DNA of 42,662 nucleotides from Ruminococcus sp. (GCA_023665505.1 JAMPDU010000010.1:1-42662), one strand, 5' to 3'; positions 6,176-15,355 are shown, counted from the first letter of the stretch. The notes: generated by a model not told the origin, from the letters alone. Program-made: numbers and translations.

Positions 6176-6727
6176 TTATTCTATAGACGCAATATATGGC
6201 AAATTCCTGTAGTACTCCCCATAATCAAGCCCGTACCCCACCACAAAAAGGTCGGGAATGGTAAACAGGGACAAGTCAGCCTTAAAATCAACAACCCGCC
6301 TGTCGGGCTTATCAAGCAAGGTTACAACCCGCAGCGAAACGGGGTTTCTCCCCCGCAGAATTTCGGCGACGGCTTTCAAAGTCCTGCCGGTGTCGATAAT
6401 ATCCTCAACAATTATAACGTGGTAATTGCTCACGTCCTGCTGTAAATCCAAGGTAATTTTCACGTCCCCCGCAGAGGTCGTACCCTCATAGTAGCTTTTC
6501 GCCGCCATAAAGCCGACCTCGCAGGGTACGGTTATTTCGCGGCACAAGTCCGCCAAAAAAATAAACGCGCCCTTTAAAATACTCACCAAAAGCAGCGGCG
6601 TACCGTCGTAAATTTTGTTTAGCTCCCGCCCCGCGTTTTTGACGGTTTCGCGGATTTTTTCCTCGGGAATAAGAATTTTTTCGGTGTTTTTTTTGTAGTC
6701 CTCAATATTTGCGAATTTCATAGCCAT
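6176..6727 (-). CDS. hpt: Hypoxanthine phosphoribosyltransferase
   Basis: Purine-salvage enzyme converting hypoxanthine or guanine plus PRPP to IMP or GMP in the cytosol. The PRPP-binding loop VIIVEDIIDTGRTL is clear at about 104-117. LLVSILKGAFIFLADL (about 46-61) and the C-terminal LFVVGYGLDYGEYYRNLPYI match the family. The product is 183 residues, normal length. The annotated ATG gives MAMKFANIED; the second Met is equally possible, and AGAGGT lies upstream. In many Firmicutes hpt sits between tilS and ftsH. Here those two are adjacent at 25 kb and hpt has moved into the parS region, between elements E4 and E5. Confidence 0.93.
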   Translation of the reverse strand: MAMKFANIEDYKKNTEKILIPEEKIRETVKNAGRELNKIYDGTPLLLVSILKGAFIFLADLCREITVPCEVGFMAAKSYYEGTTSAGDVKITLDLQQDVSNYHVIIVEDIIDTGRTLKAVAEILRGRNPVSLRVVTLLDKPDRRVVDFKADLSLFTIPDLFVVGYGLDYGEYYRNLPYIASIE

Positions 6728-6743
6728 ACCTCTTTTTTATTTT

Positions 6744-6772
6744 AGTATAGCACAATATTTTAAATAAGTCAA
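6744..6772 (-). promoter_or_regulatory. hpt promoter
   Basis: Minus strand TTGACT (6767-6772), 17 bp, TATACT (6744-6749), about 20 bp before the hpt start. The -35 abuts a mosaic hairpin element. Confidence 0.7.
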
Positions 6773-6847
6773 GTAGGGCGGGGGCTTGCTCCCGCCTTTT
6801 CGGTACGTTCGGTACAACATAGGCGGGAGCAAAGCCCCCGCCCTACA
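6773..6847. repeat. TGTAGGG mosaic double-hairpin element
   Basis: Two GCGGGGGCTTGCTCCCGCC-type arms with intact outer ends. It is almost the same element as at 6065, in the opposite orientation and without the secondary insert. The two bracket hpt. Confidence 0.75.
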
Positions 6848-6879
6848 ATATGTACCAAAAAAATGTGCAGAAAAATTTT

Positions 6880-7055
6880 GTTAAAACTTTAACGAAATTG
6901 TTTCACGTGAAACATTATTGTTAATATTTTAACAAACTCACCTGCCCCCTTGAGGGGGCTTTACTATGTAAATGTTTCTGACATTTAATATTAGGGGTGA
7001 CACGCGTCAAGGCTCAGCCTTGTTTCACGTGAAACATTATTGTTAAATGTTTCAC
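6880..7055 (-). repeat. parS composite element E5 (reverse orientation)
   Basis: GTTAAAACTTTAAC (6880-6893), perfect parS (6899-6914), GTTAATATTTTAAC (6920-6933), reversed 87-bp module (6934-7020), perfect parS (7021-7036). It ends with a decayed frame, GTTAAATGTTTCAC (7042-7055), whose second half resembles a parS half-site. Total 176 bp. Confidence 0.9.
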
Positions 7056-7068
7056 AATGTTGACTTTT

Positions 7069-7108
7069 AAAAAAATACCCCTATTGACGCGTACGCCAAT
7101 AAGGGTAA
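7069..7108 (-). terminator. gyrA rho-independent terminator
   Basis: Minus strand hairpin TACCCTTATTG/CAATAGGGGTA followed by a run of T, just after the gyrA stop. Confidence 0.75.
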
Positions 7109-7114
7109 TAATTT

Positions 7115-9661
7115 TTATTCACCGTCGCCGTCGTCGGGAACAGGTTCGTCGGCAACCTTTTCGGACTTCTCTTCGCTTTCCGCCTCGGCGATTTCCTCTT
7201 CGGTGGGCTGTTCAACCGCCGCAGTCTCGGCATTGTCGTCGTGCTCGGCGGAGGTAAACGCCGCAACCGCGCCGCCGCCCGAAATCCTCATCAGGCGCAC
7301 GCCCGTGGCGTAACGTCCCATAACCCGAATGTCGCTGACCCGAATGCGGATTATAATTCCGTCGGTGGAAATCATAATCACGTCCTCGTCGTCGTTCACG
7401 ACCCTCACGCCGCAAACCTTGCCCTTTTCCTCCGAGGCTTTGTAGTTGAGCAAGCCCAAGCCGCCTCGGTTCTGCACGCGGTAGCTGTCCGCCGAACTTC
7501 TCCGTCCGAAACCTTTGTCGGTAACGGTGAGAACCTCTGCGCCCTCCCGCAGGATCGCCATTGAAACGACCTTGTCCCCATCGCGGAGGGTAATCGCCTT
7601 TACGCCGTGCGCCGAGCGGGACATTGCCCGTATCTTGCTTTCCTCAAAGCGGATAGCCGCGCCGTTTTGGGTGGCGATTATAAGCTGTGCACTGCCGTCC
7701 GTAAGAACCACGGAGGCGATTTCGTCCCCCTCGTCCAAGCCGATGGCAATCAAGCCGTTTTTGCGCACGTTTTTGTACGCCTCCAGCGAGGTGCGCTTAA
7801 TCTTGCCGTTTTTCGTAACCATTATCACGAACTTGCCCTCGTCGAAGTCGGGAGTGTTCAGCATCGCCGCAACGCTCTCCCCCTCTCCCATTGGCAGGAT
7901 ATTGACGATATTCATTCCTCGGGACTGTTTCGAGCCTTCCTGAATTTCAAAGCATTTCAGCTTGTACATAACGCCTTTATTGGAAATAAATAGGATATTG
8001 TCGTGGCTGGAGCTGACAAACATTTCCTGTACGAAATCCTCGTCGCGCTGTTTCATGCCCGAAACGCCCTTGCCGCCGCGGTTTTGGGCTTTGTACGCCG
8101 CCACGGGCTGACGTTTGATGTAGCCAATATCGGTGTAGGTTACAACGCAGTTTTCCACGGGGATTAAGTCCTCAACGTCAACCTCGCCCGAAATCGTTTC
8201 TATGGCGGTACGTCTTTCGTCGCCGTACTTATTTTTTATGACCTCCAACTCTGCGGCAATTATTTCCAGTACCTTTTGGTGATCCGCAAGAATTTCCAAA
8301 AACTCGTTAATTTTGGCGTGGAGGGCGTTCAGCTCGTCCTCCAGTTTTTGGCGTTCCAAACCGGACAGCTGAACGAGCCGCATTTGGGCGATTGCGTCCG
8401 CCTGAACGTCGGTGATGCCGAACCGCTCGATAAGGCGGGACTTTATTTCCGCCGCGTCTTTGGACGTGCGGCAGATTTTTACAACCTCCTCGATGTTGTC
8501 GACGGCGGTCATAAGTCCCTCTAAAATGTGGGCGCGCTCACGGGCCTTTTTAAGGTCGAACTCGGTGCGGCGGCGGATAACTTCCACCTGGAAATCAATG
8601 TACTCCTCAAGCATTTGCTTAAGGGTCAGCACCTTAGGCTCGCCGCGAACGAGAGCAAGCATTATCACGCCCACGGTGTCCTGAAGTTGGGTGTAGGCGA
8701 AAAGCTTGTTTAACACGATAAGCGGCGCGGCGTCTTTTTTAAGCTCTATAACAATTCTTACGTCGTGCTCTTTGTCCGACTCGTCCCGAACGAAGTGTAT
8801 GCCCTCCACACGCTTTTCTTTCGCCATATTGGCAATACTTTCCACAAGCCTTGCTTTGTTTACCATGTAGGGGATTTCGGTGACGACTATGCACTGTCTG
8901 CCCTTAATTTCCTCAATTTCGGTACGGGCGCGGAGGGTCAGCTTGCCCCGCCCCGTGGCGTATGCGGAACGTATTCCCGCACGACCCATAATAATTCCCG
9001 CCGTGGGGAAATCGGGGCCTTTGATGTGCTCCATAAGCCCCTCGATTGTGATGTCGGGGTTTTTAATCATAGCGTCAATCGCGCCGATTACCTCCCGGAG
9101 GTTGTGGGGGGGAATATTCGTCGCCATACCCACGGCAATGCCGATAGAGCCGTTCACCAGCAAATTCGGGAAACGGGAGGGCAAAACCTCGGGTTCAAGC
9201 AGGTGGTCGTCATAGTTGGGGCGGTAAGGAATGGTGTCCTTGCCGATGTCGGCGAGCATTTCTCCCGCGATTTTCGCCATTCGAGCCTCGGTGTAACGGT
9301 AGGCGGCAGGGGGGTCGCCGTCGGTTGAGCCGAAGTTGCCGTGACCGTCTATAAGGGGGTAGCGGAGGGAAAAGTCCTGCGCCAAACGCACCAAAGCGTC
9401 ATAAACGGAGGCGTCGCCGTGGGGGTGGTATTTACCCAGAACCTCGCCGACGGTATAGGCGCACTTGCGGTACGGCTTATCGGCGGTGTTGCCCGCGTCG
9501 TCCATAGTGTAGATAATGCGCCTGTGGACGGGTTTCAGACCGTCCCGAACGTCGGGCAGGGCGCGTGAGGCGATAACCGACATTGAATATTCGAGAAACG
9601 ATTTTTTCATCTCGCTTTCAATGTCCACGTTTATGACCTTTGAATTTTCATCGTTGTACAA
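7115..9661 (-). CDS. gyrA: DNA gyrase subunit A
   Basis: Breakage-reunion subunit of gyrase, acting with GyrB to introduce negative supercoils. The catalytic tyrosine is Y123 in AAYRYTEAR. The CTD carries the GyrA-box-like QNRGGKG (about 535-541), which separates gyrase from topoisomerase IV. The C-terminus is an acidic tail (EEEIAEAESEEKSEK region). The start codon is TTG: AAGGAG sits 8 bp upstream and no ATG with a ribosome site fits the conserved N-terminus. In the quinolone pocket the residue equivalent to E. coli Ser83 is Ala84 (HGDASVYD), as in mycobacteria, which usually lowers quinolone affinity. It is last in the dnaA-to-gyrA cluster. Confidence 0.97.
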   Translation of the reverse strand: MYNDENSKVINVDIESEMKKSFLEYSMSVIASRALPDVRDGLKPVHRRIIYTMDDAGNTADKPYRKCAYTVGEVLGKYHPHGDASVYDALVRLAQDFSLRYPLIDGHGNFGSTDGDPPAAYRYTEARMAKIAGEMLADIGKDTIPYRPNYDDHLLEPEVLPSRFPNLLVNGSIGIAVGMATNIPPHNLREVIGAIDAMIKNPDITIEGLMEHIKGPDFPTAGIIMGRAGIRSAYATGRGKLTLRARTEIEEIKGRQCIVVTEIPYMVNKARLVESIANMAKEKRVEGIHFVRDESDKEHDVRIVIELKKDAAPLIVLNKLFAYTQLQDTVGVIMLALVRGEPKVLTLKQMLEEYIDFQVEVIRRRTEFDLKKARERAHILEGLMTAVDNIEEVVKICRTSKDAAEIKSRLIERFGITDVQADAIAQMRLVQLSGLERQKLEDELNALHAKINEFLEILADHQKVLEIIAAELEVIKNKYGDERRTAIETISGEVDVEDLIPVENCVVTYTDIGYIKRQPVAAYKAQNRGGKGVSGMKQRDEDFVQEMFVSSSHDNILFISNKGVMYKLKCFEIQEGSKQSRGMNIVNILPMGEGESVAAMLNTPDFDEGKFVIMVTKNGKIKRTSLEAYKNVRKNGLIAIGLDEGDEIASVVLTDGSAQLIIATQNGAAIRFEESKIRAMSRSAHGVKAITLRDGDKVVSMAILREGAEVLTVTDKGFGRRSSADSYRVQNRGGLGLLNYKASEEKGKVCGVRVVNDDEDVIMISTDGIIIRIRVSDIRVMGRYATGVRLMRISGGGAVAAFTSAEHDDNAETAAVEQPTEEEIAEAESEEKSEKVADEPVPDDGDGE

Positions 9662-9680
9662 AATAACAACTCCTTGTCTT

Positions 9681-9717
9681 TTAGAGATTAGAAATTAGAG
9701 GGTAGAGGATAGAATTT
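9681..9717 (+). repeat. TAGAGG-type 7-mer tract
   Basis: TTAGAGA, TTAGAGGG and TAGAGGA units between gyrA and the upstream membrane-protein gene. Confidence 0.6.
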
Positions 9718-10411
9718 AAACAGATTTATACCGTATACCCATAATTAAAGATAATTTTTCTTTTACGGTTTGAATTTCCTCCGTCTTAAAAGCGGATTTG
9801 GGAATTATAAAAACGTAGGCTTTTTTTACTACAAGTATAAAAATATTATCTTTATCCAGCAAGTCTACTATCGAGGAATCGAGGTGAATAACCGTTGTTG
9901 GGTTTTCCTCTTCTTGGGGGACTTCCCCGTCTGTTTCCCCGTCGGCGGTTTCCGAAACCTCGGGTTTTTCTATTGGGGTCATATCGGAAATTTTTATCTT
10001 ATCGGTGTAAATTTCAACGTGATAAGGAATTCCCGCCAAATTTTTAAGACTTGCGGTGTACCTTTTTTTATTCTGCACGTTTTGACCTATGAAATAAAAC
10101 GCCACAAAAAGGCATATACAAATGCACAAAAAGGGAATAGGCTTTTCCCCCTCGGGGCTTGTTATGAACATAAAAATTGCCGAAGCCAAAGCCAGTGCCG
10201 CAACAAAAAGCTGTAACGCAAGCCTTTTCATAACGTACCGTTTGCGGAAAATTTTGTACCCCGCAAGCATTTTTTCCTTTTCGCTGATGTAGTCTCCGGC
10301 GGCTAAAAGTTCACCCTCCGCTTTTTCGGAAAGGTTTTCACCGTCGCCGAACATTTCGTTTAATATTCCCAAATAATTCACCTCGTTACTATTGAATTTA
10401 TTTTTCGGCAT
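9716..10411 (-). CDS. YcxB-like membrane protein, unknown function
   Basis: The product has 231 residues. A soluble N-terminal part (1-60) is followed by two hydrophobic segments (about 68-87 and 92-109). A C-terminal domain ends with VVKKAYVFIIPKSAF and resembles the YcxB-like C-terminal domain of Firmicute membrane proteins. An acidic linker (ETADGETDGEVPQEEE) interrupts that domain. It lies between gyrB and gyrA on the same strand. The ATG has no ribosome site, because a mosaic hairpin repeat ends 4 bp upstream of it. A GTG 9 codons in or an ATG at codon 15 are alternatives. Function is not known. It may be a quiet insertion into the gyrB-gyrA pair. Confidence 0.65.
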   Translation of the reverse strand: MPKNKFNSNEVNYLGILNEMFGDGENLSEKAEGELLAAGDYISEKEKMLAGYKIFRKRYVMKRLALQLFVAALALASAIFMFITSPEGEKPIPFLCICICLFVAFYFIGQNVQNKKRYTASLKNLAGIPYHVEIYTDKIKISDMTPIEKPEVSETADGETDGEVPQEEENPTTVIHLDSSIVDLLDKDNIFILVVKKAYVFIIPKSAFKTEEIQTVKEKLSLIMGIRYKSV

Positions 10412-10414
10412 ATC

Positions 10415-10453
10415 AGGCGGGAGCGTGCCAATGCAGGCTACCCCCGCCCTACA
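10415..10453. repeat. Half TGTAGGG element with 15-bp insert
   Basis: The right arm only (GGCGGGAGC...GCCCTACA), interrupted at 10425-10439 by GTGCCAATGCAGGCT. The element sits directly against the start codon of the YcxB-like gene. Confidence 0.7.
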
Positions 10454-10486
10454 ATTTATTTGCGGAACGAAAACAGTCCGCCAAAA

Positions 10487-12418
10487 TTATATATCAAGGG
10501 ATTGAACGTATTTAGCGTTTTTCTCGATAAACTCGCGGCGGGGCAGGACTTTGTCCCCCATTAAAATGGTGAAGATTTCGTCCGCCTTGACCGCGTCCTC
10601 CATTGTGACTTTCAGCATTGTGCGGGTCTCGGGGTCCATGGTGGTTTCCCAGAGCTGCTCGGGGTCCATTTCGCCCAAGCCTTTGTAACGCTGTACGTCG
10701 ATTTTGGCGTTTTCGTTGCCGCCCTTTAATTCGGCGATGTACTTGTCCCGCTCGGGGTCTGAAAAGGCGTACCTAATCTGCTTTCCTTTAGAAACCTTGA
10801 AAAGCGGCGGCTGTGCGATATAGACGTTGCCGTTGGAAATTAACGGGCGCATAAATCTGAAAAAGAACGTCAGCAGCAGGGTTCTGATGTGGCAGCCGTC
10901 AACGTCCGCGTCCGCCATAATTATGATTTTGCCGTAACGAAGTTTGGAGATGTCGAAGTCCTCGCCTATGGACGTGCCCAGCGCGGTTACTACAGGCATT
11001 AGCTTTTCGTTGCCGTAAACCTTGTCTATACGGGCTTTTTCCACGTTGAGCATTTTTCCCCACAAAGGCAGAATTGCCTGATAGCGGCGGTCACGACCCT
11101 GTTTCGCAGAGCCGCCCGCGGAGTCTCCCTCGACGATATAGATTTCGGTGAATTCCACGTCCTTTTCGGAGCAGTCCGCCAGTTTTCCCGGGAGGGAGGC
11201 GGACTCCATTGCAGACTTGCGGCGGGCGGTTTCTCTTGCTTTTTTGGCTGCCTCTCTCGCCTTTTGGGCGGCTTGGGACTTATCGAAAATCGCCCGGGCA
11301 ACGGCGGGGTTTTCCTCCAGATAGCACATCAGCTTTTCCGTCACCATATTTTCAACAAAGGGGCGTACCTCCGGGTTGCCCAAACGTCCTTTGGTTTGAC
11401 CCTCAAACTCGCAGTCGGTGAGCTTTACCGAAACTATTGCCGTTATGCCCTCCCGAACGTCCTCGCCGAGAAGTTTGTCTCCGTCCTTTAAAAGGTTGAA
11501 TTTTTTGCCGTACTCGTTGATAACCTTGGTAAGGGCGTTCCTGAAACCCGTTTCATGGCTGCCGCCGTCAATGGTATGGATATTATTGGCAAAGGACAAA
11601 ATCAGCTCGTTATAGCTGTCGTTGTACATCAGCGCAACCTCGGCGGTGGAGTCCCCTTGTGTGCCGCTGACGTAAATTACCTCTTCGGCAAGGGGCTCAA
11701 GCCCCCTTGTGGTGTGGATATGCTCCACAAACTGCTTTATGCCGCCCTCGTAGTGCAAGGTTTCGGACTTTACATCTGACGGGTCGCGCTTGTCGGAGAA
11801 AACTATTTTAATTCCCGCATTGAGGAAAGCCTGCTCCCGCAGGCGTTTCAGCAGGATTTCATAGTCGTACTCGGTGGTTTCCTCGAAAATCGTGGGGTCT
11901 GCTTTAAACTGCACGGTTGTGCCCGTCTCGGTGGTTTCGCCGATTATTTTTAACGGCTCGTCGTACTTTCCGCCGTTGTGGAATTTTTGGTAGTGAACGT
12001 TTTTGCCGTCCTTGACGGTAAGCTCCAGCCACTCGGAGAGGGCGTTTACAACAGACGCGCCCACGCCGTGAAGTCCCCCCGCGACCTTATAGCCGCCGCC
12101 GCCGAATTTTCCCCCTGCGTGGAGGATTGTGTACACAACAGTCGCGGCGGAAATCCCCTCTTTGGGGTGAATACCCGTGGGAATACCCCGCCCGTTGTCC
12201 GAGACGCGGACAATGTTTTCGGGGAGAATGTCAACGTCGATTTGAGAGCAGAAACCTGCCAGCGCCTCGTCGATGGCGTTGTCAACGATTTCGTACACCA
12301 AATGGTGCAGACCTTTGGGACCCGTTGAGCCGATATACATGCCGGGGCGTTTTCTTACCGCCTCGAGACCCTCCAAAACCTGTATTTGATTTTCGTCGTA
12401 CTTTTGAATTTCGGACAT
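10487..12418 (-). CDS. gyrB: DNA gyrase subunit B
   Basis: ATPase subunit of gyrase. GHKL ATP-binding motifs: [11 protein letters not shown] (about 43-53), DNGRGIPTG and [20 protein letters not shown] motifs: [15 protein letters not shown] and the metal-binding DADVDG. The C-terminal GyrB tail includes the [18 protein letters not shown] block. At 643 residues it is the short Gram-positive form without the proteobacterial insertion. [15 protein letters not shown] has Trp where most GyrB proteins have Arg. The start follows AAAGGAAG. It is in the recF-remB-gyrB order typical of Firmicutes. Confidence 0.97.
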   Translation of the reverse strand: MSEIQKYDENQIQVLEGLEAVRKRPGMYIGSTGPKGLHHLVYEIVDNAIDEALAGFCSQIDVDILPENIVRVSDNGRGIPTGIHPKEGISAATVVYTILHAGGKFGGGGYKVAGGLHGVGASVVNALSEWLELTVKDGKNVHYQKFHNGGKYDEPLKIIGETTETGTTVQFKADPTIFEETTEYDYEILLKRLREQAFLNAGIKIVFSDKRDPSDVKSETLHYEGGIKQFVEHIHTTRGLEPLAEEVIYVSGTQGDSTAEVALMYNDSYNELILSFANNIHTIDGGSHETGFRNALTKVINEYGKKFNLLKDGDKLLGEDVREGITAIVSVKLTDCEFEGQTKGRLGNPEVRPFVENMVTEKLMCYLEENPAVARAIFDKSQAAQKAREAAKKARETARRKSAMESASLPGKLADCSEKDVEFTEIYIVEGDSAGGSAKQGRDRRYQAILPLWGKMLNVEKARIDKVYGNEKLMPVVTALGTSIGEDFDISKLRYGKIIIMADADVDGCHIRTLLLTFFFRFMRPLISNGNVYIAQPPLFKVSKGKQIRYAFSDPERDKYIAELKGGNENAKIDVQRYKGLGEMDPEQLWETTMDPETRTMLKVTMEDAVKADEIFTILMGDKVLPRREFIEKNAKYVQSLDI

Positions 12419-12489
12419 TTTTTTATCTTCCTTTCGCGGTAAGTCCGCAGTAAATTTTACTAAATGTAATATTTATATAAAAATATACG

Positions 12490-12744
12490 TCAAATTATAT
12501 ATTTTGACCTTTTCTTTAAAGTTGCGGCGGAAATTTGGGAGATGTACACCGTCTCCCTGCCGCCGCTTTCGCAGACGATAAAGGACTTGGGCATCTCATA
12601 GCTGACGTTGAAAACCCTGCCGCTTTTCTCGGAGTGCGCCAAAAACTCCTTTGTGTGCTTGCTGACGGAGGTGTTCTCGATGTTGAAAATGCCGATTATG
12701 TCCCTCGTCCGCGCAACGGTTTCCTCGCCTAAATGGAGATACAT
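12490..12744 (-). CDS. remB: RemB-like regulator (DUF370, YaaB family)
   Basis: A small DNA-binding regulator family whose paralogue RemA controls biofilm-matrix and osmoprotection genes in Bacillus. RemB sits between recF and gyrB in many Firmicutes, as here. The product has 84 residues. The N-terminal MYLHLGEETVARTRDIIGIF and the later SFIVCESGGRETVYISQISA are the conserved family blocks. The ATG follows the recF stop directly (TAAATG), and GGAGG lies inside the recF end, so translation is probably coupled. The target genes in this organism are unknown. Confidence 0.88.
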   Translation of the reverse strand: MYLHLGEETVARTRDIIGIFNIENTSVSKHTKEFLAHSEKSGRVFNVSYEMPKSFIVCESGGRETVYISQISAATLKKRSKYII

Positions 12745-13863
12745 TTACTCAATCCTCCCGTCCTTTACGGTAAAAACCCGCCCGTCCCGCAGGTCGGTTA
12801 TGGGGCGGCTGTCGCAGCAGGTAATTATTACCTGCATACCGTCGATGTTGTTTAAAATGAATTTTTGGCGGGACGCGTCAAGCTCCGACAAAACGTCGTC
12901 CAGCAGCATTACGGGGTACTCCCCCTGCTCGGCTTTGAGGATTTTCGCGTGGGCGAGTTTCAAAGCCAGCGCGGCGGAACGTGACTGCCCCTGAGAACCG
13001 AAGTCCCGCAGGGAAACGCCGTTGACGAATGCGTGCATATCGTCGCGGTGTACCCCTAAGCCCGTATAGCCCAGCTTTTTGTCGTTTTCGGCGGTTTCCT
13101 TAAGCCTGTGAATGTACATATTCGCCAGCTTGCCTTTGAAGTCGGTTTCACCCTCCAAATTCTCGTAAATTGTTGACTGATAGTATATTTGCAAATTTTC
13201 TTTACTGTCCGTAATAGATGTGTACAGCCTGTTAGCCTGTTCGTTAAGGGTTTTGCAGTAATTGTGCCGCAGCACCGAGATGTACGCTCCCGCGTCGGCG
13301 ATTTGCTCGTTCCAAACGTCGAGGTACTTCGTGTCGCTGCCCGCCACGGCGCTCATGCTTTTAAGCAGGGAATTCCTCTGCTGCAAAGTGCTGTTGTACT
13401 TTTTAAGCGCGCTTATATAGGAGGGTTTTATTTGGGAAATGGCAATATCCAAAAAATTCCTCCTGTTGTCGGGCGAGCCTTTGGTGATATTCAAGTCCTC
13501 GGGGGTGAAAACCACGCACTTAAAAGCCTCGAAAAGTTTGGAAAGGCGGTCGTTTTTTATGCCGTTAAGTGTAATGGTTTTGTCCTTTACAGCTGTTTTT
13601 CTCAGAATAAACTCGATATTCTGCATTCTTACCGAATTTTGGAAATTCACCGAAACCCGGGCGTTTTCGCCCTCAAAGCAAATCATATCCCTGTCCCGCG
13701 TTCCCCGAAAGGAGCGGCAGCCCGAACAGAGCCAAACCGCCTCTATAAGGTTGGTTTTCCCTTGGGCGTTTTCGCCGCAGATGATATTCATTTTAGGGTC
13801 AAGGCTGATACTCACCTGTTTCAGATTTTTATAGCCGTCGGCGTAAATACTGTTGACTATCAC
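12745..13863 (-). CDS. recF: DNA replication and repair protein RecF
   Basis: SMC-like ATPase that helps load RecA at single-strand gaps together with RecO and RecR. Walker A GENAQGKT (30-37), the signature region SQGQSRSAALALKLA (about 288-302) and Walker B VMLLDDVLSELD (about 316-327) are intact. Length 372 is normal. The start is GTG, preceded by GAGGG about 8 bp upstream and giving the conserved IVNSIYADGYKNL start. It sits between yaaA and remB, 24 bp after the yaaA stop. Confidence 0.95.
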   Translation of the reverse strand: MIVNSIYADGYKNLKQVSISLDPKMNIICGENAQGKTNLIEAVWLCSGCRSFRGTRDRDMICFEGENARVSVNFQNSVRMQNIEFILRKTAVKDKTITLNGIKNDRLSKLFEAFKCVVFTPEDLNITKGSPDNRRNFLDIAISQIKPSYISALKKYNSTLQQRNSLLKSMSAVAGSDTKYLDVWNEQIADAGAYISVLRHNYCKTLNEQANRLYTSITDSKENLQIYYQSTIYENLEGETDFKGKLANMYIHRLKETAENDKKLGYTGLGVHRDDMHAFVNGVSLRDFGSQGQSRSAALALKLAHAKILKAEQGEYPVMLLDDVLSELDASRQKFILNNIDGMQVIITCCDSRPITDLRDGRVFTVKDGRIE

Positions 13864-13887
13864 AAATAATCCCTCTACAATCAGTAT

Positions 13888-14097
13888 TTATTTAATAATT
13901 ATATCCTTACCGTATACGGTAACCGTATCTCCCGGGCGGATTTTTTTCCCCCGTGCCGTGCAGACCTCGCCGTTTACCTTTACCTTTTCCGAGGCAATAA
14001 TTTCCTTTGCCTCCGAGCCTATGGAGACCGCTCCCGAAAATTTCAGGAGCTGATCCAGCTTGATATATTCGGTGGTGATTTTTACCTCATTGTCCAT
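13888..14097 (-). CDS. yaaA: S4-domain RNA-binding protein YaaA
   Basis: A small S4-type RNA-binding protein of the dnaA-dnaN-yaaA-recF cluster. In Bacillus the homologue takes part in 50S ribosome assembly. The start is placed at MDNEVKI, because GAGGA precedes that ATG and the ATG four codons earlier has no ribosome site. The product has 69 residues. The LDQLLKFSGAVSIGSEAK, VKVNGEV and KIRPGDTVTVYG blocks are the S4 fold. I am sure of the family but not of the exact role here. Confidence 0.88.
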   Translation of the reverse strand: MDNEVKITTEYIKLDQLLKFSGAVSIGSEAKEIIASEKVKVNGEVCTARGKKIRPGDTVTVYGKDIIIK

Positions 14098-14152
14098 AAT
14101 ATTCCTCATTGTAATATTATATATTTTTTATACAAAATTATAATATCGTGAT

Positions 14153-14226
14153 TGTAGGGGCGGATCCTGTATCCGCCCGTGTGGTTGGAAACCGTTTTGG
14201 CGGGCGCATACAGGATGCGCCCCTAC
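14153..14226. repeat. TGTAGGG mosaic element, mixed arms
   Basis: A GCGGATCCTGTATCCGCC arm paired with a GCGCATACAGGATGCGCCC arm. It is located between dnaN and yaaA. Confidence 0.75.
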
Positions 14227-14248
14227 GGATTAGGTACAAAATATAAAT

Positions 14249-15355
14249 TTACTCATTTTTCAACCGCATGGGCAGTACCAAAAATACGTAGGCATTGCCC
14301 TCCATGGGGACTATCTTCATGGGGGAAAGTCCGCCGTTAAGGAGCATTTTTACCTTGTCCGACTCGGACGCTTTTAACGCGTCCAGCAGATAGCGGCAGT
14401 TGAAACCTATCTCCACCGAGGGACCGGAAATATCCGCCTCAAACTCGTCGTTCAGCTTGCCCAGCGCCGTTGAACAGGAAATTTTTACCTCGCCGTTTTT
14501 GAAAATACACCTAACGGGCGCTTTGGTTTTCTCGTTGATGAGCAGCATGCACCGCTCCAGGCTGTTTATCAGATCGCGGGTGTTGAGGATTATTTCCGTG
14601 TTGTGGTTGGCGGGAATTGAGCCTTTATAGTTGTGGAATTCCCCCTCCAGCAGGCGGGAGAGCACCATGTACTTGCCTATTTCAAAGGTGATGTGTTTTT
14701 TGGAAACGTGCATTGTAACGGTTTCCTCGCCGTCGTCCTTTAAAAGTTTGGAGACTTCCGACAAGGCTTTTGCCTTTACAACGAAATTGTAGTGGTTGTC
14801 CGACTGAATTTTCTCGGAACGTACCGCAAGGCGGAAACCGTCTATTGCCGCCATGTTGAAATCGTGATCCATAATGTCGAACAGCTCGCCTGTGAGAATG
14901 GGTTTGTTGTCCGTAACCGCCACGGCGAAAATGGTTTGATTAATCATATTTTTAAGCATTGACTGGGGCACGGTAAAGTTGTCCCCTGTGTCGTGGTCGG
15001 GGATAGAGGGGTACTCGTCGGCGGGGAGAGCGGCAATGCTGTACTCCGCTTTTTCGCCGCGGATAGTGGTGGCAAGGCTGCCGTCAACCTCGATTTCGAT
15101 GTTTTCCGAGGGCATTTTGCGGACTATTTCGCTGAAAAGCCTGCTGTTGAGGATAAATTCCCCCACGTCGTCGGAAATCACCCCGATTTTGGTTTGAATG
15201 CCCAGTTCCAGATCGTAGCCCGTCAGCTCCAGAATTTCTTTGTTGAGGTAAAGTTTTACGCCCTCCAAAGCGGAAATGGGAGATTTCTGCGGAACTGCCC
15301 TTGCTACGTTTGCCAGAGCCTCGTTTAATTCGGATTGTTTGCAAATGAACTTCAT
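14249..15355 (-). CDS. dnaN: DNA polymerase III beta sliding clamp
   Basis: Ring-shaped processivity clamp for the replicative polymerases. At 368 residues it has the three-domain length. The conserved start MKFICKQSELNEALANVARAVPQK and the C-terminal YVFLVLPMRLK (hydrophobic-pocket rim and final strand) fit the family. AAGGAAA lies before the ATG. It follows dnaA on the same strand, across a 0.8-kb gap that holds the presumed origin. Confidence 0.96.
   Translation of the reverse strand: MKFICKQSELNEALANVARAVPQKSPISALEGVKLYLNKEILELTGYDLELGIQTKIGVISDDVGEFILNSRLFSEIVRKMPSENIEIEVDGSLATTIRGEKAEYSIAALPADEYPSIPDHDTGDNFTVPQSMLKNMINQTIFAVAVTDNKPILTGELFDIMDHDFNMAAIDGFRLAVRSEKIQSDNHYNFVVKAKALSEVSKLLKDDGEETVTMHVSKKHITFEIGKYMVLSRLLEGEFHNYKGSIPANHNTEIILNTRDLINSLERCMLLINEKTKAPVRCIFKNGEVKISCSTALGKLNDEFEADISGPSVEIGFNCRYLLDALKASESDKVKMLLNGGLSPMKIVPMEGNAYVFLVLPMRLKNE

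Noticed and set aside
7515..9328. Long open frames on the plus strand opposite gyrA, and similar ones opposite gyrB, ftsH, gdpP and rnj
   Set aside because: They are reading-frame shadows of conserved genes, lack ribosome sites and have no family resemblance.
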